The translations under genes were made by a program, and so were the position numbers. Below, one piece after another: positions 39,369 through 47,892 of a DNA stretch of 64,000 nt. The DNA is from Synechococcus sp. UW69 (lineage in GTDB: Bacteria > Cyanobacteriota > Cyanobacteriia > PCC-6307 > Cyanobiaceae): positions 1-64,000 of the forward strand of contig NZ_UCNW01000002.1 in the NCBI RefSeq assembly GCF_900474185.1, written 5' to 3'. The first letter of the stretch is position 1; every line of letters begins with the position of its first letter. A model generated the notes under the pieces. It was not told where the DNA came from, made no database searches, and worked only from the letters and a program-made list of their open reading frames with translations.

Positions 39369-40229
39369 ATGCTCGGCAGTTTCGGAATTATCGGTTGTGG
39401 ATACGTCGGATCTGCTGTCGCCGTCCATCTAGGACGTCAGGGTCATGAGGTCGTTGGAACCACCACCAACCCCGGACGGTTGGCTGAACTTTGCGATGTG
39501 GTCGACCATCCCCGCATCTACAACGCTTGCGACTCCATGGCCGATGCCAGCTTTCTGGATCGTCTTGATGGTGTTCTGATCGCTATGGCCCCAACCACCT
39601 CCACTTTTGAGGAGGATCAATACGAAAAGGTCTATGGCCAGGCTGTTCCAGCCCTCGTTGAATCCCTGCGTCAGCGCCAAGGTCGCAGGCCGCTGCATGT
39701 CTCGTATCTGAGCAGTGCAGGGGTTTATGGGGATCAGTCAGGTGCCGTTTGCAATGAGCTGACGCCCTTGGATTGTTCCAACAGTGCCAACGCTCTTCTT
39801 GCCAGTGCCGAGACAGCTGTTCTCGCCTTGAACGATGCTTCAACCCAGGCCTGTGTTCTCCGGCTCGGTGGCATTTATGGTCCTGGGAAGGACATCCCGT
39901 CCTACATCCGCAGTGCTGCGGGCCAGTCGGTTCGTAAAAACGGCAATCACATCAATGCCTGGGTCCATCTGCAGGACATCATCCGGGGCGTTGACTTCGC
40001 TTTCGGGAAACGGCTTCAAGGGATTTACAACCTTGTGGATGATCTCCAGTTCACCCGTCGTCAGCTTTCCAATGCACTGTGTGACGACCAAGGCCTCCCC
40101 CCCGTGATTTGGGACAACCACGACCGCCCGGGCGCTCGCATCTTCAATGCCCGTGTCAGCAACGCACGTCTGCGTGAAATCGGTTTCCAGCCCAGCATTT
40201 CGTCCATGCTTGAGCCAGTGGCGGCCTGA
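39369..40229 (+). CDS. NAD(P)-dependent epimerase/dehydratase (YeeZ-like)
   Basis: The 286-residue short-chain-dehydrogenase-like protein opens with the Rossmann motif IGCGYVGSAVAVHL (GxGxxG) and carries YLSSAGVYGD, where the SS...Y region marks the catalytic zone. It probably changes a nucleotide sugar or related compound. ATG start. Stands alone. Substrate unknown. Confidence 0.82.
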   Translation: MLGSFGIIGCGYVGSAVAVHLGRQGHEVVGTTTNPGRLAELCDVVDHPRIYNACDSMADASFLDRLDGVLIAMAPTTSTFEEDQYEKVYGQAVPALVESLRQRQGRRPLHVSYLSSAGVYGDQSGAVCNELTPLDCSNSANALLASAETAVLALNDASTQACVLRLGGIYGPGKDIPSYIRSAAGQSVRKNGNHINAWVHLQDIIRGVDFAFGKRLQGIYNLVDDLQFTRRQLSNALCDDQGLPPVIWDNHDRPGARIFNARVSNARLREIGFQPSISSMLEPVAA

Positions 40230-40396
40230 AACTCATCGAGAATTAGCGATTCCGCTTGAGCGCCGCGACTGTATTGATCTTTTGAGACGTGTTGATCTTT
40301 GACGACCGACTGTGCGTGTTTGTGTAAAGCGAGATTGCGAGATCCACGGTCGGCTCGTTGCATTGTTTAGACCTTGCTCATTCAAGTTGATGTGTT

Positions 40397-40543
40397 GTGA
40401 AAGAAGACTCATTTTGTATCCAATTCGCTTCGTCTCTGGCACTCATGCTGCTTGAGCTCAATGCAGAATTGCTTGATCTTGCAGAACAAGAGTCCTGCAT
40501 CATTGCTGAGTCTTCCGTTGTTGAACTTGAGAACGTCTGCTGA
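40397..40543 (+). CDS. Hypothetical acidic small protein (48 aa)
   Basis: GTG start; MKEDSFCIQFASSLALMLLE then ELLDLAEQESC. Its TGA overlaps the next ATG (TGATG), so translation is coupled. Function unknown. Confidence 0.55.
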   Translation: MKEDSFCIQFASSLALMLLELNAELLDLAEQESCIIAESSVVELENVC

Positions 40544-40836
40544 TGTTGAGCCGCATCCGTGCCGTCTTTGCTGAGGCACAAGTGGAAGGTTTGGATCAGC
40601 TCTATGACGTGATCAATGCGGCCCGCGACCTTGCGCCCGATTCAGATTTCCAAGCCTGTTATGACCTTGTGATGGCGTCAGGTGGTCCGGAAGTGGAGGC
40701 ATGGATCAACTTCACAGTGATCACGGCCACACAGTTCGACATCGATGATCAACCGGATCCTGAGCAGTTTCTTTCTGTTCTTGAGGAATGTTGTGATGCC
40801 CGGCGTCTAAAAGAGCTGTCTCAGCCTTCGGAGTAG
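40543..40836 (+). CDS. Hypothetical protein (97 aa)
   Basis: Starts MLSRIRAVFAEAQVEGLDQL; soluble and helical with a CCDARRLKEL end. Coupled to the 48-residue gene upstream; convergent overlap of 16 bases with 40821-41186. No family recognised. Confidence 0.65.
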   Translation: MLSRIRAVFAEAQVEGLDQLYDVINAARDLAPDSDFQACYDLVMASGGPEVEAWINFTVITATQFDIDDQPDPEQFLSVLEECCDARRLKELSQPSE

Positions 40837-41186
40837 CGCAGTGCTTTGAGACCCATCACCAAATGGGTTCGGAAGCTACCAAGAGCCATCACTTGCTTTG
40901 GCGTCCTCGTATCGCTGACGGCATCCCCCTGGCCTTCAATCCAACGCAGTAATTCTTGGGTTTGATCAGCCCAGGCTGTGAGGGCTGCCCGAAGCAGTTC
41001 GTCATCGCTGAGCTTTCCCTCAGGGAGGACGGATGTGTCCATCGCCGCTCTCAGCAAGGCACTGAGTTGCTGATGGCTTAACGCGTCAGGAACGAAGGGA
41101 TCAGAGTCGATGCTTAAGAAAACCTTTAGCCGGTCCTTTGACGGTAGTTCAGCGGTGTCTATGGCGATACCCGTTTTTTGACCCAT
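40821..41186 (-). CDS. Hypothetical soluble protein (121 aa)
   Basis: An acidic helical protein (GIAIDTAELPSKDRLKVFLS at the start; LRWIEGQGDAVSDT later). Lies four bases after the DCC-motif gene, so the two form an operon. Function unknown. Confidence 0.65.
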   Translation of the reverse strand: MGQKTGIAIDTAELPSKDRLKVFLSIDSDPFVPDALSHQQLSALLRAAMDTSVLPEGKLSDDELLRAALTAWADQTQELLRWIEGQGDAVSDTRTPKQVMALGSFRTHLVMGLKALRYSEG

Positions 41187-41190
41187 TCCT

Positions 41191-41577
41191 TCAGTTATGG
41201 AGCCCTTGATCCGGGTCAGCGCTCAGCCCGCGTGTCGCCAGAGCGATGCGCCGGGCGGCCAAAAGGGCCGGGTAGGCCAGTGCTGAGCGTTGCCCATCGC
41301 AGAACAGCGTTGACAGCAACCTCAGCAAAGGATCACTGGGCTTCATGCGACGGCTGAGTTCCGCAATGGCTTCACTTCCATGCCAACGATGCTCACCTTC
41401 GATCAGAACGGCGCCGTCCCTGAGAGGCAGCCCTAGGGCGTTGAGCTCATGGCGGATGCTGTGATCAGCGCGCCCGTCAATAATTCGCAGGTTTGGAATG
41501 CCAGCCTTGAGTTCACTGCGTAAGGCGAATTGCCGACAGAATGGGCATCCGCCGTCGTAGATGAGGGTTAACAGCAT
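41191..41577 (-). CDS. DUF393 (DCC-motif) thiol-disulfide oxidoreductase-like protein
   Basis: The 128-residue protein begins LTLIYDGGCPFCRQF, the DUF393 signature with a CPFC thioredoxin-like pair. A thioredoxin-fold redox role is inferred. Its start is next to that of the divergent secreted protein gene, whose start codon may overlap by one base. First gene of a two-gene operon. Confidence 0.85.
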   Translation of the reverse strand: MLLTLIYDGGCPFCRQFALRSELKAGIPNLRIIDGRADHSIRHELNALGLPLRDGAVLIEGEHRWHGSEAIAELSRRMKPSDPLLRLLSTLFCDGQRSALAYPALLAARRIALATRGLSADPDQGLHN

Positions 41578-41945
41578 TGCTGAATTCTGTCGCGAAGGGC
41601 CTTGGTCTGGCGATGCTTCTGGCCTGTTGGTTGTTGGTTTCCCCTCAGCCGTCGTGGGCGGATTGGATGTGTGACGGGGATCGCCTCAGCGTCGAGATCA
41701 CCCGGGGAGCCGTTGATGTCACCGGTTTGGCGGATGGCATTCCCAATTCCGCTGCGGGAACCCTCCCTGGGGATGGTGTTCTGGTGCGCTGGGGGGATCT
41801 TGTTTTGCAGCTTCCGCGCACCAACAATGCTGGAGCCCCCAGTTACACCGATGGCCGTTGGTGGTGGCGTGTGGTTGACGCTTCTGAGCCGGAATTCTTT
41901 GAACGTCGCGGCACGGTGATTCACCATCAGTGCGAGCCGGTCTGA
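41577..41945 (+). CDS. Hypothetical secreted protein (122 aa)
   Basis: A signal peptide (MLLACWLLVSPQPSWAD portion) is followed by a strand-rich domain with two cysteines (WMCDGDRLSVEI; HHQCEPV). The longest start, TTG at 41577, touches the divergent DUF393 start; the ATG at 41613 is an attractive alternative. Function unknown. Confidence 0.7.
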   Translation: MLNSVAKGLGLAMLLACWLLVSPQPSWADWMCDGDRLSVEITRGAVDVTGLADGIPNSAAGTLPGDGVLVRWGDLVLQLPRTNNAGAPSYTDGRWWWRVVDASEPEFFERRGTVIHHQCEPV

Positions 41946-41957
41946 GCGTGAACTCAG

Positions 41958-42149
41958 TTAGTCCCTTCGACGTTTGCGCCGGTTCGACTTGCGTGTTCCT
42001 CCATAGCGGTAACCAGCCTGTTTTCGAAATTTCGGCCAGCAGGTTTCGCACACAAAGATCCAGCTCGTCTGGAGAGACGTGGTGACGCGGAAATGCACGT
42101 GTCCTGGCCGTCTGCAGTCGTCACAACAAAAGTGTTGGTTTTTCCACAA
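41958..42149 (-). CDS. Small zinc-ribbon-like protein (63 aa)
   Basis: Two cysteine pairs, CCDDCRRPGH and CETCW, suggest zinc binding, and the basic tail (GGTRKSNRRKRRRD) suggests nucleic-acid or ribosome contact. TTG start gives the coding-like part; the longer open frame upstream is not protein-like. Convergent with the secreted protein gene. Confidence 0.6.
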   Translation of the reverse strand: MWKNQHFCCDDCRRPGHVHFRVTTSLQTSWIFVCETCWPKFRKQAGYRYGGTRKSNRRKRRRD

Positions 42150-42433
42150 TTTGATAGGTGATTGTTGCGTCTGATCACCGTCTCGTTGGATCTGCTGAGG
42201 ATTCTGCTCTTGGTTCACAGCACAGAGCGGTTGGCTTCGCATCGATGGGGTTCCAGGATTTCTGACAATGCAAACCTGGCAAATGGACTGCCAGCACAGC
42301 ATTCTCAAGACCTGATCAGAGGATTCTGTCTGTGCTCGCAAGGCACTGCGAGTTGTTTTCCACGCCGATTCCCGAAACCATTGGTCTGGTCGGGATTGTT
42401 TGCAGAGTCCTTGTGGAAAAGCTGTGTATAACC

Positions 42434-42721
42434 CTACGAATCGCTCGGCGCATGGGCGTTGATGGAGGCTTTCAGGGCTGCCGTTTCATGGACGCTGAGG
42501 TGAGCCTCGACAGCCTCTGGGTTGTTGTTCAGGTAGTGGATCCATTCGTCGTAACACTGCTTCTGTCGCTGATCGGTAATGGAATCAGCGTCTGCAAGAA
42601 AGGTGGCGATGGTCTCCCGTTCTTTGTCTGCCCTGGTGCTGAACAGGACCTCCTCGATTTTGGAAAGCCGCGCTTCGATGCGGCTCAGACGGTTGTCGAG
42701 GGAGGCATCCTCTTGCGTCAT
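42434..42721 (-). CDS. Hypothetical coiled-coil protein (95 aa)
   Basis: Starts MTQEDASLDNRLSRIEARLS, a heptad-rich coiled coil, then a soluble helical domain (YDEWIHYLNNNPEAVEAHLS). ATG at 42721. An inverted repeat (AGTACAT/ATGTACT, about 42785-42812) lies upstream. Function unknown. Confidence 0.65.
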   Translation of the reverse strand: MTQEDASLDNRLSRIEARLSKIEEVLFSTRADKERETIATFLADADSITDQRQKQCYDEWIHYLNNNPEAVEAHLSVHETAALKASINAHAPSDS

Positions 42722-42869
42722 GTCCCTGAGGAACGGATGGAGCCGTGATTGTTGCGGAGAGCCCCAGGGTTGACGCAATAGTACATGCGCACTAAAACAG
42801 ATGTACTGCTCTGTTGCTCATGTCTGCGAGTTCCCCCTACGCCACATTTCGCGCTGATGAGTGGATGCG

Positions 42870-43127
42870 TCACTCCTTGATCCGTCCGCGCAAGGCGTTC
42901 CCGACAGCGGCGTCAGGGATGTCGCAACCTCGTGCAAGGTCCTCCAGTTCTGTTCGCTGCTGCGATGCCGTCCAGGGAGAGCTGTTTCTCTTCCCCGTTG
43001 TGATGTGTTGAACGAAGGTCTCTGCGACAAACGTTTGCAGGAGTCGCTCTTTGTCTCCTGTTCTGCCAGTGTGCTCTTTGGTTTTTGTTGCCAGACCATG
43101 CTGTTGTTCGCCTCTCAGACGGCTCAA
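42870..43127 (-). CDS. Possible small protein (85 aa)
   Basis: The C-terminal half (TELEDLARGCDIPDAAVGN, then LRGRIKE) looks like a real protein, but the N-terminal half is less convincing and overlaps a plus-strand candidate. Start uncertain. Confidence 0.3.
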   Translation of the reverse strand: MSRLRGEQQHGLATKTKEHTGRTGDKERLLQTFVAETFVQHITTGKRNSSPWTASQQRTELEDLARGCDIPDAAVGNALRGRIKE

Positions 43128-43223
43128 GGCGGTCCCACTGTCATCCTTCCGGCCTTGCTGATCACCGGTCTCCTCGTCGCAGCATCACAAGCTTTCGTAC
43201 CCAAGGGCGGCGATCAGGACTGA
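43098..43223 (+). CDS. Possible small membrane protein (41 aa)
   Basis: ATG start; one membrane helix (VILPALLITGLLVAASQAF) and a short charged tail. Convergent with the serine hydrolase gene. Plausible but short. Confidence 0.4.
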   Translation: MLLFASQTAQGGPTVILPALLITGLLVAASQAFVPKGGDQD

Positions 43224-43239
43224 GCATTGGCGTTTGCAC

Positions 43240-44625
43240 TCAGCGAAGGGCTGAGAGAACGTCAGCTCCAAAGTCATTGGCATCAAATCCTGGCTTTTTA
43301 GGGGTTTGACCTAGGCGCACGACGACAGCTTGCTGAGATGGGGCTATCAAGAGCAGCTGTCCCTGATAGCCCTCCGCTGAAAAGCTGTCATTGGGAAGAT
43401 CATGTCGAGATTTGCGCCGACTGAGCCACCAGTGCGCTCCGTACCCCTTCTTGGATCCTCGTGTTGCTGTTCGGGCGTGCCTGACCCAGTTCTGGGGTAA
43501 GAGCTGCTCACCGTTCCAGTTCCCGTCATCCAAGTAGAGCTGTCCAAACCGCGCCCAATCTCGTGCGCTGGCCCAGACCAGTGACGAGCCAACCAAGGTT
43601 CCACTGTTGTCGGTTTCGAGAACCGCCGTCGTCATGCCGAGGGGGCGGAACAACTGTTTTGAGGGAAAGCTCCAATAACGCTGATCGTCGTCGATGGCGT
43701 GTCTCAGGATCCGGCTGAGAATGTTTGTTGTTCCGGATGAATACCTCCACTTTCTGCCGGGTGTCTTTGCTAGCCGCTTGCTGGCGGCGAACTGTGCCAT
43801 GTCTGCTTCCTGGGTCAGCATCCGCACCAGATCCGAGTTCAGCGCTCCCGTCGATTCCTCGAAGACCAGCCCGCTGTTCATTCTCAGCAGCTGATCCAGG
43901 GTGATGTCTTGTCGAGGGTCCTGCGGGTCGCTCCACTCGGGCACGGTCGGTGGGCGTTTGAGATCCAGATGTCCCTCTCGGATGGCCAGTCCGATCAGGG
44001 CATGGGTGATGCTTTTGCTCATCGACCAGCCGATCAGCGGCATCTCGGGAGGGATCCCGCTGGCGTAGCGCTCAGCGATCACCCATCCGTTCTGCACCAC
44101 CACCACAGCTCGCGTTCGTTTTGGAGTGAGTGGATCGTCTTCGCGAAATGCGCGATTCAGAGCCTTGCTCAGCGCCTTGCTGTCGATCGCCGGTGGCTCG
44201 GGACTGGCCGTGGCAACGAGAGGCCACGGCTCACTGGTTGCGGTGGGATCCTTTGAAACAGGAGCTGCTTGGCTTGGTGGTTGGGGGATGGGCCTGCCGT
44301 TGATCCGTTGGCTGCAGCCATGTCCATCGTTTTGAACCGCTTCAGCGCGAACCAATCCGAACAGGGCACTGGCTTCAACGCGTCCACCGGCCTGGTCGAT
44401 CTTGGTTTGAATCAGCCCCTTGCTGGCAGCCAGGTCTTCGCTGAGCATCCGATCTGGATCCATCCCAGCCATCAACACGCCACTACACAGCTGTTTCGCG
44501 CTGAAGCTTGTTCCGGCTCTCGCAAAGATGATCAGGTGCCGCAGGGGTGGTTCCAGGCCAGCCGCTGTGCTGAAGGCCACTGCCGCAGCGGAGATCAGCA
44601 CATAGCGCCAATGGTTTTTCGTCAC
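43240..44625 (-). CDS. Serine hydrolase of the beta-lactamase (class C/NylB-like) family
   Basis: The 461-residue protein has an N-terminal membrane or signal helix, a variable linker, then a hydrolase domain with S201MSK204 as the catalytic SxxK motif, RYSSGTTN as the YSS (YxN-equivalent) motif and a C-terminal YGAHWWL region. Relatives include 6-aminohexanoate-dimer hydrolase and EstB esterase. It probably cleaves a small ester or amide in the periplasm. Substrate unknown. Confidence 0.85.
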   Translation of the reverse strand: MTKNHWRYVLISAAAVAFSTAAGLEPPLRHLIIFARAGTSFSAKQLCSGVLMAGMDPDRMLSEDLAASKGLIQTKIDQAGGRVEASALFGLVRAEAVQNDGHGCSQRINGRPIPQPPSQAAPVSKDPTATSEPWPLVATASPEPPAIDSKALSKALNRAFREDDPLTPKRTRAVVVVQNGWVIAERYASGIPPEMPLIGWSMSKSITHALIGLAIREGHLDLKRPPTVPEWSDPQDPRQDITLDQLLRMNSGLVFEESTGALNSDLVRMLTQEADMAQFAASKRLAKTPGRKWRYSSGTTNILSRILRHAIDDDQRYWSFPSKQLFRPLGMTTAVLETDNSGTLVGSSLVWASARDWARFGQLYLDDGNWNGEQLLPQNWVRHARTATRGSKKGYGAHWWLSRRKSRHDLPNDSFSAEGYQGQLLLIAPSQQAVVVRLGQTPKKPGFDANDFGADVLSALR

Positions 44626-44639
44626 CCAGAACCGCCATG

Positions 44640-44665
44640 AAAAAAGCGGGGGATCTCCCCCGCTT
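44640..44665 (-). terminator. Intrinsic terminator of the DUF4278 gene
   Basis: GCGGGGG pairs with CCCCCGC and is followed on the minus strand by a T run. Lies 24 bases after the DUF4278 stop. Confidence 0.85.
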
Positions 44666-44688
44666 CAATCATGGGTGGAAAGTTGGCA

Positions 44689-44931
44689 TCAGTACACGTC
44701 GTAGCTGACGCCGCGGTAGCGCAGTTCGCGCCCACCGCTTGGGTGTTGCTGTGGATCGATCGGTTGGTAGGTCACGCCGCGATAGCGCAGCACCTTGGCT
44801 TTGACTCCCACTGGCGTGTGCACCCGGTCGATATGGCCCTGATGGCGAAAGGCCCTAGCCATCTGTGTTCTGGCCGTCTCGATGGCCTGATTGCGCACAG
44901 TCCGTGCCTTGATCAGTTGAAGTGTGTTCAT
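44689..44931 (-). CDS. DUF4278 protein (80 aa)
   Basis: Two copies of the DUF4278 signature, LRYRGVTY and LRYRGVSY, lie in the second half. The first half is a basic helix (TVRNQAIETARTQMARAFR). ATG at 44931 chosen over a longer frame. These short proteins are common in marine Synechococcus; function unknown. A terminator follows. A second family member is at 46712-46879. Confidence 0.82.
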   Translation of the reverse strand: MNTLQLIKARTVRNQAIETARTQMARAFRHQGHIDRVHTPVGVKAKVLRYRGVTYQPIDPQQHPSGGRELRYRGVSYDVY

Positions 44932-45047
44932 CTCTCTCTTGCCCGGTGTCCACGCCCCCGTTGCCTGGCGTGAATCTGACTGCGGCCTGCCGAAGAGGCT
45001 CAACGTGAATTCACTATAGGCCCATTCTGTAACAACGGCTACCGTTC

Positions 45048-45692
45048 TTGCTGTTGCTTCATTGGATTCGTTGCCAGCATGGGGATGGATTTGGACTTCG
45101 TTTGTCCGGAGCAGTTCCCCTGTTTTGCATTTGCGGTCCATCCGCGGCTGGTAAGACAACCTTTGCTGAACATCTGGCGGAGCAGCTGCGATCTAAGGGG
45201 CGTCATCCACTTCTGATCGCCTGCGATGACTACTACCGCAGTGGCTGGTCCCCCGTCTCTCGCTATGGGTTCGACACGGTTGATGCCATCGATGCTGATC
45301 AGCTTCGACTGCAGGTGAGCGCTGTTCGCTATCGACAGCTTGATTCCTTGCGCAGTTATGACATGCGCGCCCGCAAGGTTGGCTCCAGGCCGTTGAACCA
45401 GCCCTACGACCTGATTCTTGTTGAAGGCTCCTACGGACCGCAACTGCTTCTGGAGTCTGTGCCGATTTCGCTTGTTGTGTACGTCGAGACCCCAGTTGTG
45501 CAGAGGCTGATCTGGCGGCTTTGGCGTGATGTACGCGTTCGCCATCGGCCAGTGATTTATGTGATTCGCCAGATGCTGCTGGAGATGCTCCCGGCTGAGC
45601 GGCGCTTCATCTATCCCTTGAAGCGCCGTGCCGACGTCATTATTCAAGGTATGAATAAGGGTTTGGAGGATGTTCTGGAGAGAATTGAATGA
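45048..45692 (+). CDS. P-loop kinase, uridine kinase/phosphoribulokinase-like
   Basis: The 214-residue protein has Walker A GPSAAGKTT near residue 30 and CDDYYRSGW, the motif that follows strand 2 in uridine kinase-like enzymes. A later LILVEGSYGPQLL fits the Walker B region. It should phosphorylate a nucleoside or similar small molecule. The start is uncertain: the TTG at 45048 or a later TTG. Substrate unknown. Confidence 0.75.
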   Translation: MLLLHWIRCQHGDGFGLRLSGAVPLFCICGPSAAGKTTFAEHLAEQLRSKGRHPLLIACDDYYRSGWSPVSRYGFDTVDAIDADQLRLQVSAVRYRQLDSLRSYDMRARKVGSRPLNQPYDLILVEGSYGPQLLLESVPISLVVYVETPVVQRLIWRLWRDVRVRHRPVIYVIRQMLLEMLPAERRFIYPLKRRADVIIQGMNKGLEDVLERIE

Positions 45693-45993
45693 TCGTCCTT
45701 CACCCATCAACCTGAGAGAGCACCTGATCTGCAGGGTCAATTGCAATCAACTTCTTTTTGGAAGTTGCCTGATGCAGGTGAAGGGCGGCGGCCCCCTCTC
45801 TGTTCATCTCATGCTCTGCGCAGCCCCGGTGTTTAGGGAGGATGGTTCGGGCCTGAAGTGCAATTTCACTGTTCCTGATGGGCCGGCACCCTGCATCTCT
45901 GAGCAGAAGCAAAAGATTCACTCGAATCTGACCAAACCCCATCGCCGTGGAGCATTAAGTGGTTTTGGCTTAAGGGGGAGATTTGCAGAGTGG
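45693..45993. other. Intergenic stretch, nothing firm
   Basis: About 300 bases without a convincing gene. A 35-codon minus-strand frame (ending near 45703, starting MNREGAAALHL) is possible but unsupported. Confidence 0.4.
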
Positions 45994-46236
45994 TCACTCT
46001 GGGTTTTCTTTCTTTTTGACCAAATCCATTCCATTCACTTCGGCGACCACCTGATTGGCCCAACTCGCATGGACCACGCGATATGTGCCCAATGTTGCCA
46101 TTGACTTGGTGCGAGCGTTGACAAAAGCCTTGAACTCAGTCTTAAAGCAAATTTCACGCCTCCATTGACAGTCATTGTCTTGGCGTTCGATGCAATACAT
46201 GCTGAGAACCTCGTTCAGCACATACAAGCCATGCAA
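45994..46236 (-). CDS. Hypothetical protein, paralogue of 58858-59100 (80 aa)
   Basis: The core CFKTEFKAFVNARTKS and a later ANQVVAEVNG match LYFQTEFKAYICASTKS and TNEVTSIVRNG in the island gene at 58858-59100; both are 80 residues. Soluble alpha/beta. AT-rich. Function unknown. Confidence 0.65.
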   Translation of the reverse strand: MHGLYVLNEVLSMYCIERQDNDCQWRREICFKTEFKAFVNARTKSMATLGTYRVVHASWANQVVAEVNGMDLVKKKENPE

Positions 46237-46662
46237 TGTTCAAACACCGCAAATATGCGGAGTGGCTTCGGGATCGTTTCTTTGATTCCACACAGTGGCG
46301 TTTGTTAGAAGTCGGTTTTGCTTCCGGTCTCTTCAGCTCTCCGAACGTGTGACTTCACTTTCCATACCAGAAACTATAGAAGTCGCAGGGAATTTGTTGA
46401 TGTCTGAATAGTGCTCGCCACGGCACTACAGATTCGGAACTTTCGCCCCATCATCGCGGAGTCAGGTCGCGAAGCGGGCCTGAAAGTCGGGTAGAGCGAT
46501 GTCCGACGAGTTCTGTGATTTGACCTCAGTTTTATCTGGGGTCAAGTCCGTTCCTCTCTTAAGAAATATGGTTGTGTCTAGGAAGACGCGGGTCGGCTGA
46601 TCAATCTATTTTTGTGGTCGAATCGCTCCGGTGGTGCATCACCGTCGGCCATCCAAAATTGC
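46237..46662. other. Intergenic stretch, no gene seen
   Basis: About 425 bases. A tRNA-like D-arm segment (GTCGGGTAGAGC near 46477) drew attention but no full cloverleaf forms. No reading frame is convincing. Confidence 0.45.
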
Positions 46663-46690
46663 AAAAAGAAACCCCTGCCAAAGGCAGGGG
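46663..46690 (-). terminator. Intrinsic terminator, recurring hairpin type (copy 1)
   Basis: CCCCTGCC pairs with GGCAGGGG and the minus strand continues TTTCTTTTTG. It ends the DUF4278 gene at 46712. Two near-identical hairpins follow within 1 kb. Confidence 0.8.
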
Positions 46691-46711
46691 CAAGGTCTCA
46701 GAGATTTCGAA

Positions 46712-46879
46712 CTACTTGGTGTAAGAAACGCCTCGGTAGGTGAGAGTGGGGTGGTTGTCGTGGACGATTTCCTGCCGGCAAGTGTTGTAGTGCTCGCGGC
46801 GGTAGGTGAGTTCCACGCAGGCCTTGGGAGCAGATGCCGCTCCTGCGTAGGTGTGACCTCGATAGAGAAGTGCAGTCAT
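46712..46879 (-). CDS. DUF4278 protein (55 aa)
   Basis: Three DUF4278-like segments: LLYRGHTY, LTYRREHY and LTYRGVSY at the end. ATG at 46879 chosen over a longer frame. A terminator follows 21 bases after the stop. Function unknown. Confidence 0.8.
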   Translation of the reverse strand: MTALLYRGHTYAGAASAPKACVELTYRREHYNTCRQEIVHDNHPTLTYRGVSYTK

Positions 46880-47013
46880 GGATGTTCCTCGAAGAAATCC
46901 AAGTCCCCGTTCCGTGGCTTGGAGTGTCTGCGCCCCACAGGAGCGGGGTGAACGTTTGTAGCTGTTGCTACAGAAATTATTGGTGTCTCCTTGGCGGCTG
47001 TCAAGACCTGCTG

Positions 47014-47045
47014 GCAAAAAGAAACCCCCGCCATAGGCAGGGGTT
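47014..47045 (-). terminator. Intrinsic terminator, recurring hairpin type (copy 2)
   Basis: AACCCCCGCC pairs with GGCAGGGGTT (one mismatch); the minus strand continues TCTTTTTG. Lies directly after the secreted-peptide gene at 47062. Confidence 0.8.
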
Positions 47046-47061
47046 CCAGCTTCAGGAGGCC

Positions 47062-47208
47062 TTATTTGTGAATCTGCCCTCGCGTGGGCTCTGCAGACTT
47101 GTCTCTTGAGCAACCGTCAGCATTGGCGACGTTGGCAAAAGCCGCCATGACCATCACGGCGATAACGATGGTGCCACCGATAAAAGCAAGGTTCGGGGAG
47201 CGCTTCAT
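47062..47208 (-). CDS. Hypothetical small secreted or membrane peptide (48 aa)
   Basis: Starts MKRSPNLAFIGGTIVIAVMV; the hydrophobic stretch ends at ANA, a possible signal peptidase site, followed by a short charged tail with one cysteine. A terminator follows. Function unknown. Confidence 0.6.
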   Translation of the reverse strand: MKRSPNLAFIGGTIVIAVMVMAAFANVANADGCSRDKSAEPTRGQIHK

Positions 47209-47262
47209 CTGGGGTGTGGCTTAGAGCCCGCGAACCCTATCCACCCTGTTGCCCTTATCGCT

Positions 47263-47565
47263 TTAAGGCCTGAGTCGGCCGATGCCATATCCAGTCAACA
47301 GGCCAACGGCTGCACCAATGGAACCAGCCGTTAGTTGCATTCTTTCTTTCGGGCTGATTCGGCCCGCAAGCACCAATGCTGCTGAGACGACGAACAGCAA
47401 CAGAGCGGTGACCAGAACTGCATCCAGTGAATTACTACCCGGCTTCCCAGGTGGGCCACCACTTCTTTTGCCCGGTTTCGCAGGGGGATGTCCTCCTGGA
47501 GGGTTGGTCGCATCAAGTTCCCTCTCGATGCGGTTGATTTCCTTTTCCGGCGAGGTCGGATCCAT
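47263..47565 (-). CDS. Small membrane protein (100 aa)
   Basis: A proline/glycine-rich polar N-terminal half (ATNPPGGHPPAKPGKRSGG) precedes two membrane helices (LVTALLLFVVSAALVLAG and GSIGAAVGLLTGYGIG). ATG at 47565 preferred to a TTG two codons upstream. Function unknown. Confidence 0.65.
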   Translation of the reverse strand: MDPTSPEKEINRIERELDATNPPGGHPPAKPGKRSGGPPGKPGSNSLDAVLVTALLLFVVSAALVLAGRISPKERMQLTAGSIGAAVGLLTGYGIGRLRP

Positions 47566-47892
47566 GCGCAAATTTTGTCAGGGATCAGAAGTGGCGAAAC
47601 GCTTGAGGTAACTGCTCAGCGTGCCAAAAAGAAACCCCCGCCGAAGGCAGGGGTTTCGAAACGCTTCTCGGGAGTGTGACCTTGTTTCCACCCCGTGAGG
47701 CGTTTTTCCTCACACAGCAACGATGCCAACTGGAAGCGTGTAGTGGGATCGCTAATGGACACCCTCAAGGTTGGCCACAAGTGGATCTAGGTGATATCTA
47801 CTTCGAGGCTGTTGCGTTTTGGAGGAGAGGGCCTGGCACTTCCCTTTGGTGCATGTGGGGTGTGGTTGTCGCTCTGATTTGATGAGATCGAA
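47566..47892. other. Intergenic stretch with a recurring hairpin
   Basis: About 330 bases with no convincing gene. It holds hairpin copy 3 (47632-47656), flanked by direct repeats CGAAACGCTT at about 47595 and 47657. Confidence 0.5.
47632..47656. terminator. Recurring hairpin (copy 3), flanked by direct repeats
   Basis: AAACCCCCGCC pairs with GGCAGGGGTTT. The upstream CCAAAAAG matches copies 1 and 2. No gene ends close by on the minus strand, so its role here is unclear. Confidence 0.6.

Noticed and set aside
45039-45746. 235-codon frame opposite the P-loop kinase gene
   Set aside because: The opposite strand has Walker and kinase motifs; this one has none.
46440-46560. tRNA-like segment with GTCGGGTAGAGC
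   Set aside because: No acceptor stem or TTCGA-type T loop completes a cloverleaf.
47707-47715. Second TCCTCACAC motif resembling the Yfr1 core
   Set aside because: No flanking stems or terminator of a Yfr1 gene, and no start codon follows on the other strand.
47676-47882. 68-codon plus-strand frame
   Set aside because: No ribosome site, no domain and composition unlike nearby genes.
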